Source: Streptococcus oralis (GTDB taxonomy: Bacteria > Bacillota > Bacilli > Lactobacillales > Streptococcaceae). Taken from it: 64,000 nt of DNA. The DNA is taken from the NCBI RefSeq assembly GCF_023611505.1, contig NZ_CP097843.1, positions 992,001 through 1,056,000 of the forward strand. Reading direction: 5' to 3'. Below are positions 1 to 10,964 of the stretch, one piece after another. The notes below the pieces were generated by a model. That model was not told the origin of the DNA. It saw nothing but the letters and a program-made list of their open reading frames with translations, and made no database searches. The translations under genes and the position numbers were made by a program. Every line of letters starts with the position of its first letter. The stretch's first letter is position 1.

Positions 1-938
<938 letters not shown>

Positions 939-961
939 AGAATAGTTGAAAACTAGATGTT

Positions 962-980
962 AGATAGTCTGAAACTATCT
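962..980 (+). terminator. Weak hairpin after ligA
   Basis: AGATAGT and ACTATCT form a 7-bp stem with a 5-base loop 24 bases after the ligA stop. There is no strong T-run, so it is a poor intrinsic terminator at best. A second inverted repeat, GTGCTGAA/TTCAGCAC, lies at 1022-1052. Confidence 0.3.
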
Positions 981-1068
981 CTCCTGATGTATTTTTATAT
1001 CTATTAAGGCTATTCTCTATTGTGCTGAAATTCCCGCTAAATTCTTCAGCACCACATAAAAAAATTGA

Positions 1069-1096
1069 AATTAGGAATTAGGAATTAGGAATTAGG
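1069..1096 (+). repeat. Four tandem AATTAGG heptamers just before pulA
   Basis: Four perfect copies of the 7-base unit AATTAGG end 7 bases before the pulA start codon. The last unit supplies the AGGA that serves as ribosome binding site. Because the unit is 7 bases and outside the coding frame, copy-number change would alter the spacing or number of SD-like AGG motifs rather than the reading frame. Confidence 0.85.
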
Positions 1097-1103
1097 AAAA
1101 GAA

Positions 1104-3389
1104 ATGTATAGATACCCAGTAGTCATCCATTTTCACCGAAAAAATGGAGATTATGATGCCTGTTCATTCAGTAGAAAACAGGCAGATATTAAAGAAAATT
1201 TGTATTATGAAAATGACTATTTTGGAGCCAAATTCTCCTTTACCGTCATAAGTGCAGAAAGGCTCGATACTCTGACCTTTTCTGTCGAAATAGTTGGAAA
1301 GGCAAAAGACTATCTCCTACGGTTTAACCATTATCCACTGTTGACTGAGGTTTGGATCTTAGATGGTGATGAGACAGTTTATTATTCTGAAAATCCAGCC
1401 ATTGCAAGTCCTTTCTATAAAGATCAAAACCCTTTTGCTTTTGATAAAGCCTTTCACAGTGAAAGTTTTGATCATCATTGGGGATACCAAGGAGAGTTGG
1501 GGTATAGTATCTCAGACTACCAGACAAGCTTTAAACTTTGGGCTCCTACAGCTACAGCGGTTCAAGTGGTTGTCTATGAAAATACCAGCAACGATGCGCC
1601 GGTTTGGAAAACCTTTAATCTAGAGCGTGGGAATAGCTATTCATACAGTCATAAGTACAATACTATTGGTCTTTGGAGTGTAGATCTAGATGAAAATCTT
1701 GCAGGTAAAGCTTATCAGTACCAGGTTGAGTTTCCGCACCACCAGACTTTGACACGAGATCCTTATACAACTGCAACAAGTCCTGATGGAAAACGTTCCG
1801 TCATTCTCTCTCAGCAAGATAGACAGGTAGCAGGATTCGAAGTTAAACATGGGACAGATGCTCCTTGGCGTTTGGAAAATCCATGTAAAGCAGTTATCTG
1901 TGAAATGCATATTCGTGATTTTACAAAATCACCGACATCTGGAGTTCCAGAAAACCTTCGAGGGACCTTCCTTGGGGCTGCCCAGACTGGAACGGTTAAC
2001 CAGTATGGTCAAACAACTGCCTTTGACTATATCAAAGCGCTTGGTTGTAATTATGTTCAGCTTCAACCTATCTTTGATCGCCATAAGGAATATGATGAGG
2101 ACGGAAATGTAACCTATAACTGGGGTTATGACCCTCAAAACTACAATGCTCCAGAAACGAGTTTCTCTAGCAATCCAGATGATCCTGGACAAGTTATTCG
2201 AGACCTCAAGACAATGATTCAGGCTTATCATGATGCAGGAATCGGTGTCATTATGGATGTCGTTTACAACCATACCTTCTCAACAGTTGATGCACCTTTC
2301 CAAACAACTGTTCCTGATTATTACTATCGTATGAATCCAGATGGAACCTTCCAAAACGGCACAGGAGTAGGAAATGAAACCGCGAGTGAACACGAAATGT
2401 TCCGCAAGTATATGATTGACTCACTCCTTTATTGGGTGAAAGAATACAATATTGACGGTTTCCGTTTTGACTTGATGGGAATTCACGATGTTAAAACCAT
2501 GCAGGCAATTCGTTGGGCACTTGATGAAGTTGATCCACGTATTCTCACTTATGGAGAAGGTTGGGATATGGGGACAGGTCTTGCACCTTATGATAAGGCC
2601 AAGAAGGACAACGCCTATCAGATGCCAAATATTGGATTTTTCAATGATGATCAGCGAGATGCGGTCAAAGGAGGAGAAGTTTATGGCTCAATCAAGGCAG
2701 GATTTGTTAGTGGTGCAGCTACAGAATCAATTGTAGCTAAGGCTATTCTTGGTAGTCGAGAATTGGGTTCCTATCTTAGTCCAAACCAAGTTCTTAATTA
2801 TGTGGAAGCCCATGACAATTACAACTTGCATGATTTGTTAGCAACCCTTCATCCAGATCGCAGTTCAGATAAGATTATGCGCCAGGTTGAGACAGCAACA
2901 GCGATGAGCATTCTCATGCAAGGGATGTCCTTTATAGAGTTAGGGCAAGAATTTGGACGCACCAAGCTCCTTGCTACTGGTGAAAATGGCGAGCTGACTG
3001 CGGCAGATAGAGAGCGGGCTATGAACAGCTACAATGCTCCTGACAGTGTTAATCAAGTCAACTGGAATTTGATCAATGAAAGACAAGAGAGCATTGAATT
3101 TATTCGCCAGATTATTCGTCTAAAAACACAGACCAGTGCCTTCTCTTATCCTACATATGAAGAAGTCTATCGCCATGTCTTCGTCCATACAGCTGCTGAA
3201 AATAGCGGATGGATCGTTTACGAAATTCACGGTGGACCAGAGCACTTATTGGTAGTCTTTAATGCGAAGGGAACTTCCTTCTACTTTGAGAATGCAGGAA
3301 ATCTTGAAATGCTTGTGTCTAATAGTCGTTCTAAAGAATCAAATGTGATTGATGATACCAGTGTCGTGGTCTTAAAGGTACTCTCGTAA
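1104..3389 (+). CDS. pulA: Type I pullulanase (glycogen debranching, GH13)
   Basis: Predicted to hydrolyse alpha-1,6 branch points of glycogen, pullulan and limit dextrins in the cytoplasm. The 761-residue protein has no signal peptide. The N-terminal third is beta-rich carbohydrate-binding/CBM48-like (FKLWAPTA), followed by the GH13 barrel with the type I signature YNWGYDP, region I DVVYNH, nucleophile Asp456 in FRFDLMG, acid/base Glu485 in GEGWDMG, and Asp571 in VEAHDN. Start ATG 1104 has a weak SD (AGGA) inside a heptamer repeat. It lies between ligA and gapN, close to the glycogen operon, which fits a role in mobilising stored glycogen. It is distinct from the large surface-anchored streptococcal pullulanases. 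Confidence 0.93.
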   Translation: MYRYPVVIHFHRKNGDYDACSFSRKQADIKENLYYENDYFGAKFSFTVISAERLDTLTFSVEIVGKAKDYLLRFNHYPLLTEVWILDGDETVYYSENPAIASPFYKDQNPFAFDKAFHSESFDHHWGYQGELGYSISDYQTSFKLWAPTATAVQVVVYENTSNDAPVWKTFNLERGNSYSYSHKYNTIGLWSVDLDENLAGKAYQYQVEFPHHQTLTRDPYTTATSPDGKRSVILSQQDRQVAGFEVKHGTDAPWRLENPCKAVICEMHIRDFTKSPTSGVPENLRGTFLGAAQTGTVNQYGQTTAFDYIKALGCNYVQLQPIFDRHKEYDEDGNVTYNWGYDPQNYNAPETSFSSNPDDPGQVIRDLKTMIQAYHDAGIGVIMDVVYNHTFSTVDAPFQTTVPDYYYRMNPDGTFQNGTGVGNETASEHEMFRKYMIDSLLYWVKEYNIDGFRFDLMGIHDVKTMQAIRWALDEVDPRILTYGEGWDMGTGLAPYDKAKKDNAYQMPNIGFFNDDQRDAVKGGEVYGSIKAGFVSGAATESIVAKAILGSRELGSYLSPNQVLNYVEAHDNYNLHDLLATLHPDRSSDKIMRQVETATAMSILMQGMSFIELGQEFGRTKLLATGENGELTAADRERAMNSYNAPDSVNQVNWNLINERQESIEFIRQIIRLKTQTSAFSYPTYEEVYRHVFVHTAAENSGWIVYEIHGGPEHLLVVFNAKGTSFYFENAGNLEMLVSNSRSKESNVIDDTSVVVLKVLS

Positions 3390-3403
3390 ATTAATGTTCT
3401 GAA

Positions 3404-3436
3404 AAGGTTTAGATTAACTAGACCTTTTTTGATTTT
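3404..3436 (+). terminator. Intrinsic terminator after pulA
   Basis: AAGGTTTAG pairs with CTAGACCTT (one G-U pair) around the loop ATTAA and is followed by a T-run, 14 bases after the pulA stop. Confidence 0.85.
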
Positions 3437-3492
3437 TATTGAAAAACCAATATCTAATAGGAATAAAATTCAAATAATTTGAAGAATCAAGT

Positions 3493-3521
3493 TTGTGAAA
3501 AAAATATCAATATTTTCACAA
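3493..3521. promoter_or_regulatory. Inverted repeat upstream of the gapN promoter
   Basis: TTGTGAAAA and TTTTCACAA are perfect inverted arms separated by 11 bases, ending just before the gapN -35 element. Each half resembles half of a Rex redox-repressor operator (TTGTGAA...TTCACAA), but the spacing is much longer than in known Rex sites, so its meaning is open. Confidence 0.35.
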
Positions 3522-3527
3522 AAAGGG

Positions 3528-3555
3528 TTGTAATTTTCTGAAAATTTGATAAAAT
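3528..3555 (+). promoter_or_regulatory. Candidate gapN promoter
   Basis: TTGTAA (3528-3533) and TAAAAT (3550-3555) are separated by 16 bases. An AGGAGG ribosome binding site follows at 3573-3578. Confidence 0.55.
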
Positions 3556-3586
3556 AAGTTTTAATCATTTTCAGGAGGAAGAGAAT

Positions 3587-5011
3587 TTGACAAATTATCA
3601 GAATTTAGTGAATGGAAAATGGAAATCATCAGAGAATGAAATTGCCATCTATTCTCCTATCAATCAAGAAAAACTAGGCACGGTACCAGCTATGAGTCAG
3701 GCTGAAGTAGATGAGGCTATGAAAGCTGCGCGTGCAGCTCTCCCTGCGTGGCGTGATTTAGCACCCGTTGAGCGTGCAGCCTATTTACATAAGACAGCAG
3801 ATATTTTGGAACGTGATAAAGAAAAAATTGGTACAATTCTTGCCAAAGAGGTTGCAAAAGGGATTAAAGCAGCCATTGGAGAAGTAGTACGTACAGCAGA
3901 TTTGATCCGTTTTGCTGCTGAGGAAGGTATCCGTATTACTGGACAAGCGATGGAAGGTGGCGGTTTTGAAGCTGCAAGTAAAAACAAGCTAGCCGTTGTT
4001 CGTCGTGAGCCAGTTGGTGTCGTTTTAGCTATCGCGCCATTTAACTATCCAGTAAACCTTTCTGGATCCAAGATTGCTCCGGCTTTGATTGCAGGGAATG
4101 TTGTTATGTTTAAACCACCAACGCAAGGATCTATTTCTGGTCTCTTGCTAGCTAAAGCATTTGACGAAGCCGGAATTCCAGCAGGTGTCTTTAACACCAT
4201 CACTGGACGTGGTTCTGAGATCGGAGACTACATCATCGAACACAAGGAAGTGAACTTCATTAACTTTACAGGTTCAACACCGATTGGTGAGCGTATCGGT
4301 CGTTTAGCTGGTATGCGCCCAGTTATGCTGGAGCTTGGCGGGAAAGATGCAGCAATCGTTTTAGAAGATGCAGATTTGGAAAATGCAGCCAATCAAATCG
4401 TAGGTGGTGCATTTAGCTACTCTGGTCAGCGCTGTACCGCTATCAAACGTGTCTTAGTTTTAGAAAGCGTAGCAGACAAGTTAGCCGAATTGCTCCAGGC
4501 TAAAGTCGCTAAGCTAACAGTCGGTGATCCATTTGACAATGCTGATATCACACCTGTTATTGACAATGCTTCAGCTGATTTCATCTGGGGATTGATTGAA
4601 GATGCTCAGGAAAAAGGCGCTAGGGCTCTTACACCAATCAAGCGTGAAGGCAATCTTCTATGGCCAGTGCTTTTTGACCAAGTTACAAAAGATATGAAAG
4701 TAGCATGGGAAGAGCCGTTTGGCCCTGTTCTACCAATTATCCGTGTCGCAGATGCGAATGAAGCAGTAGCAATTGCCAATGAATCTGAGTTTGGTCTTCA
4801 ATCCTCTGTCTTTACAAATGACTTTAAGAAGGCATTTGAAATCGTTGAGAAACTTGAAGTGGGAACCGTTCATATTAATAATAAAACACAACGCGGACCA
4901 GATAATTTCCCATTCCTTGGTGTAAAAGGTTCTGGAGCAGGAGTGCAAGGAATTAAATATAGTATCGAAGCGATGACAAATGTTAAATCCATTGTATTTG
5001 ATGTGAAATAA
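3587..5011 (+). CDS. gapN: Non-phosphorylating NADP-dependent glyceraldehyde-3-phosphate dehydrogenase
   Basis: GapN oxidises glyceraldehyde-3-phosphate directly to 3-phosphoglycerate with NADP+, supplying NADPH and bypassing phosphoglycerate kinase. The 474-residue protein is a full-length aldehyde dehydrogenase with the catalytic Cys283 in SGQRCTAIK and the general base Glu249 in ELGGKD, matching S. mutans GapN positions within one residue. The N-terminal APFNYPVN and the GSTPIGERIG cofactor motif are present. The start is TTG at 3587, preceded by a very good AGGAGG with 8-base spacing; no better ATG exists in the right place. It is monocistronic, with its own promoter and a perfect terminator. 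Confidence 0.96.
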   Translation: MTNYQNLVNGKWKSSENEIAIYSPINQEKLGTVPAMSQAEVDEAMKAARAALPAWRDLAPVERAAYLHKTADILERDKEKIGTILAKEVAKGIKAAIGEVVRTADLIRFAAEEGIRITGQAMEGGGFEAASKNKLAVVRREPVGVVLAIAPFNYPVNLSGSKIAPALIAGNVVMFKPPTQGSISGLLLAKAFDEAGIPAGVFNTITGRGSEIGDYIIEHKEVNFINFTGSTPIGERIGRLAGMRPVMLELGGKDAAIVLEDADLENAANQIVGGAFSYSGQRCTAIKRVLVLESVADKLAELLQAKVAKLTVGDPFDNADITPVIDNASADFIWGLIEDAQEKGARALTPIKREGNLLWPVLFDQVTKDMKVAWEEPFGPVLPIIRVADANEAVAIANESEFGLQSSVFTNDFKKAFEIVEKLEVGTVHINNKTQRGPDNFPFLGVKGSGAGVQGIKYSIEAMTNVKSIVFDVK

Positions 5012-5016
5012 TATAT

Positions 5017-5051
5017 AAAATCAGGAAATCGATTTCCTGATTTTATTTTTT
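5017..5051 (+). terminator. Strong terminator after gapN
   Basis: A perfect 28-base palindrome (5017-5044; arms AAAATCAGGAAATC / GATTTCCTGATTTT) is followed by a run of T on the + strand. Confidence 0.92.
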
Positions 5052-5216
5052 TCAAAAAAATACAGTTTAAAATTGTTAAAAAACGAATATTCTGGTATTA
5101 TAATAAAAAAATATATGGAAATTGTTTCGTGTTCTATTTTCGGGATATCTTTTTTAAAATGCTCGGTAATTTTTTGAAGACTTTCATAAAAAAATATGAT
5201 TTTCTTCGTAAATTAC

Positions 5217-5245
5217 TTGAAAGTTATCTTAAAAGAGTGTATAAT
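5217..5245 (+). promoter_or_regulatory. Promoter of the glgBCDA operon
   Basis: TTGAAA at 5217-5222 and a perfect TATAAT at 5240-5245 are separated by exactly 17 bases, placing the start of transcription near 5252. Confidence 0.85.
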
Positions 5246-5253
5246 AGAATTAT

Positions 5254-5267
5254 AGAAAACGCTTACA
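5254..5267. promoter_or_regulatory. CcpA binding site (cre) at the glg transcription start
   Basis: AGAAAACGCTTACA matches the cre consensus TGWAANCGNTWNCA at all but the first position. It begins about 8 bases after the -10 box, so it overlaps the predicted transcription start, where bound CcpA would block transcription. This suggests glucose repression of glycogen synthesis. Inference from consensus only. Confidence 0.7.
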
Positions 5268-5283
5268 AAAGAGAGGGGATCGA

Positions 5284-7212
5284 ATGAATAATCAAGAAGC
5301 ATTAAGAACCTTTACTACAGGTGAAAACTTTCACCTCCAGCATTATTTAGGAGCACATAGAGAGGAGAAAAACGGAGAAATTGGCTATACTTTTAGGGTT
5401 TGGGCACCAAATGCACAAGCAGTTCATCTAGTTGGGGATTTTACTAATTGGGTCGAGAATCAAATTCCTATGGTTCGTAATGAAGCAGGTGTTTGGGAAG
5501 TCTTTACTAGTCAGGCTCAGGAAGGTCAGATTTATAAATATCATATCACGCGTGCAAATGGTCACCAGATTATGAAGATTGATCCGTTGGCAGTTTATTT
5601 TGAAGCTAGACCGGGTACAGGAGCAGTTCTGACCAATATCCGTGAAAAGAGATGGAAAGATGGTCTTTGGCTAGCACGTCGCAAACGTTTGGGATTTTTC
5701 GAGAGACCAGTTAATATATACGAGGCCCATGCAGGATCTTGGAAGAGAAATCCAGATGGCAGTCCCTATACTTTTTCGCAACTGAAAGACGAGTTGATTC
5801 CATACTTAGTTGAGATGAACTATACACATATTGAGTTCATGCCTTTAATGGCTCACCCACTTGGATTGAGCTGGGGATACCAGCTTATGGGTTACTTTGC
5901 TTTTGAACATTCCTATGGTAGACCTGAGGAATTCCAAGATTTCGTTGAAGAGTGTCATATAAATAATATCGGTGTTATCGTAGACTGGGTTCCAGGTCAT
6001 TTCACTATTAATGATGATGCATTAGCATATTATGACGGCACACCAACTTTTGAATACCAAGATCACAACAAGGCTCATAACTACGGTTGGGGTGCGCTGA
6101 ATTTTGACCTCGGGAAAAATGAGGTCCAGTCTTTCTTGATTTCAAGTATTAAATTTTGGATTGATTTTTACCACTTAGATGGTATTCGGGTCGATGCAGT
6201 GAGCAATATGCTTTACCTAGATTATGATAATGCTCCTTGGACTCCAAACAAAGACGGTGGAAACCTTAACTATGAAGGTTATTATTTCCTTCAACGTTTG
6301 AACACTGTTATCAAGTTAGCTCATCCAGATGTGATGATGATTGCAGAAGAAAGTTCATCAGCAACAAAGATTACTGGTATGAAAGAAATGGGCGGTCTAG
6401 GATTTGACTACAAGTGGAATATGGGCTGGATGAATGATATTCTCCGTTTCTACGAGGAAGATCCGATTTATCGTAAGTATGATTTTAACTTGGTAACCTT
6501 CAGCTTCATGTACGTTTTCAATGAAAACTACCTCTTACCATTCTCGCACGATGAAGTCGTACATGGTAAGAAGAGCATGATGCACAAGATGTGGGGAGAT
6601 CGATACAATCAATTTGCAGGTTTGCGAAATCTCTACACTTATCAAATTTGTCATCCAGGTAAGAAACTCTTGTTCATGGGAAGCGAATATGGTCAGTTCT
6701 TAGAGTGGAAGTCTGAGGAACAGCTAGAATGGTCTAACTTGGAAGATCCAATGAATGCTAAGATGAAGTACTTCACTTCTCAACTCAATCAATTCTATAA
6801 AGAGCATCGTTGTCTTTGGGAAATTGACACCAGCTACGACGGCATCGAAATTATCGATGCGGATAATAGAGATCAGAGTGTCCTTTCCTTTATTCGTAAG
6901 AGTAAAAAGGGTGAAATGCTAGTCTGTGTCTTTAATATGGCACCAGTTGAGCGTAAAGACTTTACAATCGGACTTCCTGTCGCAGGAGTTTATGAAGAAG
7001 TTTGGAATACAGAATTGGAACAATGGGGTGGTGTCTGGAAAGAATACAACCAAACGGTTCAAACTCAAGAAGGATTATGGAAGGATTATGAGCAGACCTT
7101 GACTTTTACCCTGCCAGCTATGGGAGCAAGTATCTGGAAGATTAAACGTCGCTTGAAACCAACTAAAACTGTCACAAATAAAACCCAAAAAGGAGTAGAA
7201 AATGAAGAATGA
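5284..7212 (+). CDS. glgB: 1,4-alpha-glucan (glycogen) branching enzyme
   Basis: GlgB cuts alpha-1,4 glucan chains and rejoins them as alpha-1,6 branches. The 642-residue protein has an N-terminal CBM48 domain ([17 protein letters not shown], about residues 35-55), then a GH13 barrel with DWVPGHF, nucleophile Asp304 in GIRVDAV, Glu355 in IAEES, and Asp423 in SHDEVVHG, then a C-terminal beta domain. ATG 5284 has the SD GAGAGGGG. It is the first gene of a tightly overlapping operon glgB-glgC-glgD-glgA behind a strong promoter with a cre-like site. Its stop lies inside glgC (11-base overlap), suggesting translational coupling. Confidence 0.97.
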   Translation: MNNQEALRTFTTGENFHLQHYLGAHREEKNGEIGYTFRVWAPNAQAVHLVGDFTNWVENQIPMVRNEAGVWEVFTSQAQEGQIYKYHITRANGHQIMKIDPLAVYFEARPGTGAVLTNIREKRWKDGLWLARRKRLGFFERPVNIYEAHAGSWKRNPDGSPYTFSQLKDELIPYLVEMNYTHIEFMPLMAHPLGLSWGYQLMGYFAFEHSYGRPEEFQDFVEECHINNIGVIVDWVPGHFTINDDALAYYDGTPTFEYQDHNKAHNYGWGALNFDLGKNEVQSFLISSIKFWIDFYHLDGIRVDAVSNMLYLDYDNAPWTPNKDGGNLNYEGYYFLQRLNTVIKLAHPDVMMIAEESSSATKITGMKEMGGLGFDYKWNMGWMNDILRFYEEDPIYRKYDFNLVTFSFMYVFNENYLLPFSHDEVVHGKKSMMHKMWGDRYNQFAGLRNLYTYQICHPGKKLLFMGSEYGQFLEWKSEEQLEWSNLEDPMNAKMKYFTSQLNQFYKEHRCLWEIDTSYDGIEIIDADNRDQSVLSFIRKSKKGEMLVCVFNMAPVERKDFTIGLPVAGVYEEVWNTELEQWGGVWKEYNQTVQTQEGLWKDYEQTLTFTLPAMGASIWKIKRRLKPTKTVTNKTQKGVENEE

Positions 7213-8344
7213 AATGCTAGCTTTGATCCTTGCTGGTGGGCAAGGAACACGTCTCGGAAAACTCACTCAAAGTATTGCTAAGCCGGCTGTGCAATTTGGT
7301 GGGCGCTACCGTATCATTGACTTTGCTCTTTCAAACTGTGCTAACTCTGGGATTCACAACGTCGGTGTTATTACGCAGTATCAACCTCTTGCCTTGAACA
7401 ACCATATCGGAAATGGTTCGAGCTGGGGACTAGATGGTATTAACACAGGTGTTTCCATCCTTCAACCCTACTCTGCAAGCGAGGGAAATCGTTGGTTTGA
7501 AGGAACTAGCCACGCTATCTACCAAAACATTGACTACATCGACAGTATCAATCCAGAATATGTTTTGATCCTTTCTGGTGACCACATCTACAAGATGGAC
7601 TATGATGACATGCTCCAATCACATAAGGATAACAATGCCAGTCTGACTGTAGCTGTTCTAGACGTACCTCTAAAGGAAGCTAGCCGTTTTGGTATCATGA
7701 ATACAGATGCCAATAACCGTATCGTTGAATTTGAAGAAAAACCTGCTCAACCTAAGTCTACAAAGGCTTCAATGGGGATTTATATTTTTGATTGGAAACG
7801 TCTCCGCAATATGCTTGTTGCTGCTGAAAAGAACAAGGTAGATATGTCAGACTTTGGTAAAAACGTTATTCCAAATTACCTTGAGTCTGGTGAAAGTGTC
7901 TATGCTTATGAATTCAAGGGTTACTGGAAAGACGTTGGTACGATTGAGTCTCTATGGGAAGCCAATATGGAATACATTGATCCAAACAACGCTTTGGATA
8001 GTCGTGATCGTCAGTGGAAAATCTACTCACGGAACTTGATTTCACCACCAAACTTTATTGGAAAACACGCTCATGTAGAAGATTCTTTAGTTGTGGATGG
8101 CTGTCTCGTGGATGGAACTGTTAAGCATTCCATTCTCTCAACAGAAGCGCAAGTACGTGAGGGTGCCGAAGTAGTAGACTCTGTAATCATGAGTGGTGCC
8201 ATTATCGGAAAAGGTGCAAAAATTAAACGTGCCATTATTGGTGAGGGTGCTGTTATTTCTGAAGGTGTCGAAATTGATGGAACAGACGAAGTACAAGTAG
8301 TAGGATACAATGAAGTAGTGGGGGTAGCATCAGATGAAGATTGA
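7202..8344 (+). CDS. glgC: Glucose-1-phosphate adenylyltransferase, catalytic subunit
   Basis: Makes ADP-glucose from glucose-1-phosphate and ATP, the committed step of glycogen synthesis. The 380-residue protein starts with the nucleotidyltransferase loop [13 protein letters not shown] and the [11 protein letters not shown] motif, has SGDHIYKMD and FEEKP, and ends in a left-handed beta-helix of hexapeptide repeats. Its intact catalytic loop distinguishes it from GlgD downstream. The start overlaps the glgB end by 11 bases and its stop overlaps glgD by 11 bases. The SD AAAGGAG lies just upstream inside glgB. Confidence 0.97.
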   Translation: MKNEMLALILAGGQGTRLGKLTQSIAKPAVQFGGRYRIIDFALSNCANSGIHNVGVITQYQPLALNNHIGNGSSWGLDGINTGVSILQPYSASEGNRWFEGTSHAIYQNIDYIDSINPEYVLILSGDHIYKMDYDDMLQSHKDNNASLTVAVLDVPLKEASRFGIMNTDANNRIVEFEEKPAQPKSTKASMGIYIFDWKRLRNMLVAAEKNKVDMSDFGKNVIPNYLESGESVYAYEFKGYWKDVGTIESLWEANMEYIDPNNALDSRDRQWKIYSRNLISPPNFIGKHAHVEDSLVVDGCLVDGTVKHSILSTEAQVREGAEVVDSVIMSGAIIGKGAKIKRAIIGEGAVISEGVEIDGTDEVQVVGYNEVVGVASDED

Positions 8345-9473
8345 TAAATATTCAGCCATTTTAGGAAACACAGTTGGTTTTCATGATATGTCAACGTTAA
8401 CAGAACACCGTCCGGTGGCTAGCTTGCCATTTGGAGCAAAATATCGTTTAATTGATTTCCCTCTTTCTAGCCTTGCAAATGCTGGTGTTCGTAGTGTCTT
8501 TGGAATTTTCCAACAAGACAATATCAGTTCAGTCTTTGACCATATTCGTTCAGGACGTGAGTGGGGCTTATCTACCCTTCTCAGTCACTACTATCTAGGT
8601 ATTTATAATACGAGTGTTGAAAGTAGCACAGTTGGGAAAGAATATTACCAACAGCTTCTCACTTATTTGAAACGTTCAGGATCAAATCAGACGGTTGCAC
8701 TTAACTGTGACATCGTGGTGAATATTGACCTCAATCAAGTATTCCATTTACATACTACTGCCGGTCGTCCGATTACAGTTGTTTATAAGAAATTACCTAA
8801 AAAGGATATTTCAGATGTTAATGCCATCTTGGAAGTGGATGAAACAGACCATGTTCTTTCTCATAAACTTTTTGATGCCAAATCAACAGATGAACTTTTC
8901 AACATGTCTACAGATATATTCGTCGTTGATACTCCGTGGTTGATTGAACGACTTGAAGAAGAAGTTCAAAAAGAATATCCAGAAAAATTACGCTATGTAC
9001 TCCGCGATTTAGCTGTAAAAGAAGGTGCTTTTGCTTACGAATACACGGGCTATCTAGCCAATATTCACTCCGTTCAATCCTATTATCAAGCCAATATTGA
9101 TATGTTGGAGTCTCAAAAATTCTACTCTCTCTTCTCACCTAACCAAAAGATTTATACCAAGGTTAAGAATGAAGAACCAACCTACTATGCGAATACTTCA
9201 AAAGTAAGTACTTCTCAGTTTGCTTCTGGTAGTATCATTGAGGGTGAAGTAGTTCAGTCAGTCCTATCTCGTAACATTTATGTTCACAAAGATAGTGTGG
9301 TGAAAGACAGCGTTTTATTTCCTCGTGTTGTGATTGGTCAGGGTGCCCAAGTTGAATATGCCATCCTAGACAAAGGAGTTGAAGTTGCGGACGGTGTTGT
9401 CATTCGAGGAACAGCAGAACATCCAGTTGTAGTTAAGAAGGGTGAAACAGTAACAGAGGACATTTACTCATGA
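8334..9473 (+). CDS. glgD: Glucose-1-phosphate adenylyltransferase, regulatory-type subunit GlgD
   Basis: GlgD is a GlgC paralogue that pairs with GlgC in Bacillota. The 379-residue protein keeps the fold ([30 protein letters not shown]-terminal beta-helix repeats), but the N-terminal loop reads [18 protein letters not shown] instead of the GGxGTRL catalytic loop. It is therefore expected to have little catalysis of its own and to modulate GlgC; that role is known for the family and not shown by the sequence. It overlaps glgC by 11 bases and glgA by 4 bases. Confidence 0.95.
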   Translation: MKIDKYSAILGNTVGFHDMSTLTEHRPVASLPFGAKYRLIDFPLSSLANAGVRSVFGIFQQDNISSVFDHIRSGREWGLSTLLSHYYLGIYNTSVESSTVGKEYYQQLLTYLKRSGSNQTVALNCDIVVNIDLNQVFHLHTTAGRPITVVYKKLPKKDISDVNAILEVDETDHVLSHKLFDAKSTDELFNMSTDIFVVDTPWLIERLEEEVQKEYPEKLRYVLRDLAVKEGAFAYEYTGYLANIHSVQSYYQANIDMLESQKFYSLFSPNQKIYTKVKNEEPTYYANTSKVSTSQFASGSIIEGEVVQSVLSRNIYVHKDSVVKDSVLFPRVVIGQGAQVEYAILDKGVEVADGVVIRGTAEHPVVVKKGETVTEDIYS

Positions 9474-10903
9474 AAATTTTATTTGTAGCGGCAGAAGGAG
9501 CACCCTTTTCAAAAACAGGTGGTTTGGGCGATGTCATTGGTGCCCTTCCCAAATCACTTGTAAAAGCAGGGCACGAAGTTGCAGTTTTCTTGCCTTACTA
9601 TGATATGGTAGAAGCTAAGTTTGGTGACCAGATAGAGGATGTTCTCCACTTTGAAGTTAGTGTAGGATGGCGTAGACAGTACTGTGGTATTAAGAAAACG
9701 GTCTTGAATGGGGTTACCTTCTACTTCATTGATAATCAATATTATTTCTTCCGTGGCCATGTGTACGGTGATTTTGACGATGGTGAACGCTTTGCCTTTT
9801 TCCAACTGGCTGCTCTTGAAGCCATGGAACGCATCGGCTTTATTCCTGACCTTCTCCATGTTCATGATTACCACACAGCCATGATTCCCTTCTTGTTGAA
9901 AGAAAAGTATCATTGGATTCAAGCATATCAAGGAATTAAAACTGTTCTAACTATTCACAATTTGGAATTCCAAGGTCAATTTTCTGAAGGAATGTTGTGG
10001 GATTTGTTTGGAGTTGGCTTTGAACGCTACGCTGATGGCACCCTTCGCTGGAATGATTGTCTCAACTGGATGAAAGCAGGCATTCTTTACGCGGATCGTG
10101 TCTCAACCGTTTCTCCTAGCTATGCGCATGAGATTATGACCAGTCAGTTTGGTTGCGGTTTGGATCAGATTCTTCGCATGGAGTCAGGCAAAGTTTCAGG
10201 TATTGTCAATGGTATTGACGCAGATCTTTATAATCCTCAAACAGACCCACTTTTAGATTATCATTTTGATAAGGAAGATTTGTCTGGAAAAGCACAAAAT
10301 AAAGCAAAATTGCAAGAGAGAGTTGGGTTACCTGTCCGAGCAGATGTTCCTCTAGTTGGGATTGTCTCTCGTTTGACCCGTCAAAAAGGCTTTGATGTTG
10401 TTGTAGAGAGCTTGCATCGTTTCTTACAAGAGGACGTTCAAATAGTCCTTTTAGGAACAGGAGATCCTGCTTTTGAACATTCCTTCTCCTGGTTTGCTCA
10501 AGTCTATCCTGACAAGCTATCAGCAAATATCACTTTCGATGTCAAGCTCGCTCAAGAAATCTACGCAGCTTGTGATCTCTTCCTCATGCCAAGTCGTTTT
10601 GAACCATGTGGCTTATCTCAAATGATGGCGATGCGCTATGGAACGCTACCATTGGTTCATGAAGTGGGTGGATTGCGTGATACTGTTCAAGCTTTCAATC
10701 CAATCGAAGGAACTGGTACAGGATTTAGCTTTGACAATTTAACACCATACTGGCTTAACTGGAGTTTCCAAACAGCCTTGGATGTTTATAAGAACCAGCC
10801 AGATGTTTGGAGAAATCTACAAAAACAAGCTATGGAATGCGATTTCTCATGGGATACAGCCTGCAAGTCTTATCTTGACTTGTACCATAGTTTAGTCAAC
10901 TAA
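9470..10903 (+). CDS. glgA: Glycogen synthase (ADP-glucose type, GT5)
   Basis: Transfers glucose from ADP-glucose to the growing alpha-1,4 glucan. The 477-residue protein has the ADP-glucose binding motif KTGGL at residues 15-19, [11 protein letters not shown] near the domain hinge, the second Rossmann domain with [11 protein letters not shown], and the FEPCGLSQM motif typical of GT5 enzymes. Its ATGA start overlaps the glgD stop. It is the last gene of the glycogen operon and a hairpin terminator follows directly. Confidence 0.97.
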   Translation: MKILFVAAEGAPFSKTGGLGDVIGALPKSLVKAGHEVAVFLPYYDMVEAKFGDQIEDVLHFEVSVGWRRQYCGIKKTVLNGVTFYFIDNQYYFFRGHVYGDFDDGERFAFFQLAALEAMERIGFIPDLLHVHDYHTAMIPFLLKEKYHWIQAYQGIKTVLTIHNLEFQGQFSEGMLWDLFGVGFERYADGTLRWNDCLNWMKAGILYADRVSTVSPSYAHEIMTSQFGCGLDQILRMESGKVSGIVNGIDADLYNPQTDPLLDYHFDKEDLSGKAQNKAKLQERVGLPVRADVPLVGIVSRLTRQKGFDVVVESLHRFLQEDVQIVLLGTGDPAFEHSFSWFAQVYPDKLSANITFDVKLAQEIYAACDLFLMPSRFEPCGLSQMMAMRYGTLPLVHEVGGLRDTVQAFNPIEGTGTGFSFDNLTPYWLNWSFQTALDVYKNQPDVWRNLQKQAMECDFSWDTACKSYLDLYHSLVN

Positions 10904-10908
10904 TAGAT

Positions 10909-10938
10909 AAAATCGTATGATTCTTTCATACGATTTTT
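10909..10938 (+). terminator. Terminator of the glg operon
   Basis: AAAATCGTATGA and TCATACGATTTT form a 12-bp stem followed by T-rich sequence, directly after glgA. Confidence 0.85.
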
Positions 10939-10964
10939 GGGCTGTTTAGAAAAGAGGAGAAGTG

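Noticed and set aside
1022..1052. The inverted repeat before pulA as a BOX or RUP element
   Set aside because: It is too short (8-bp arms, 15-base loop) and lacks recognisable BOX modules.
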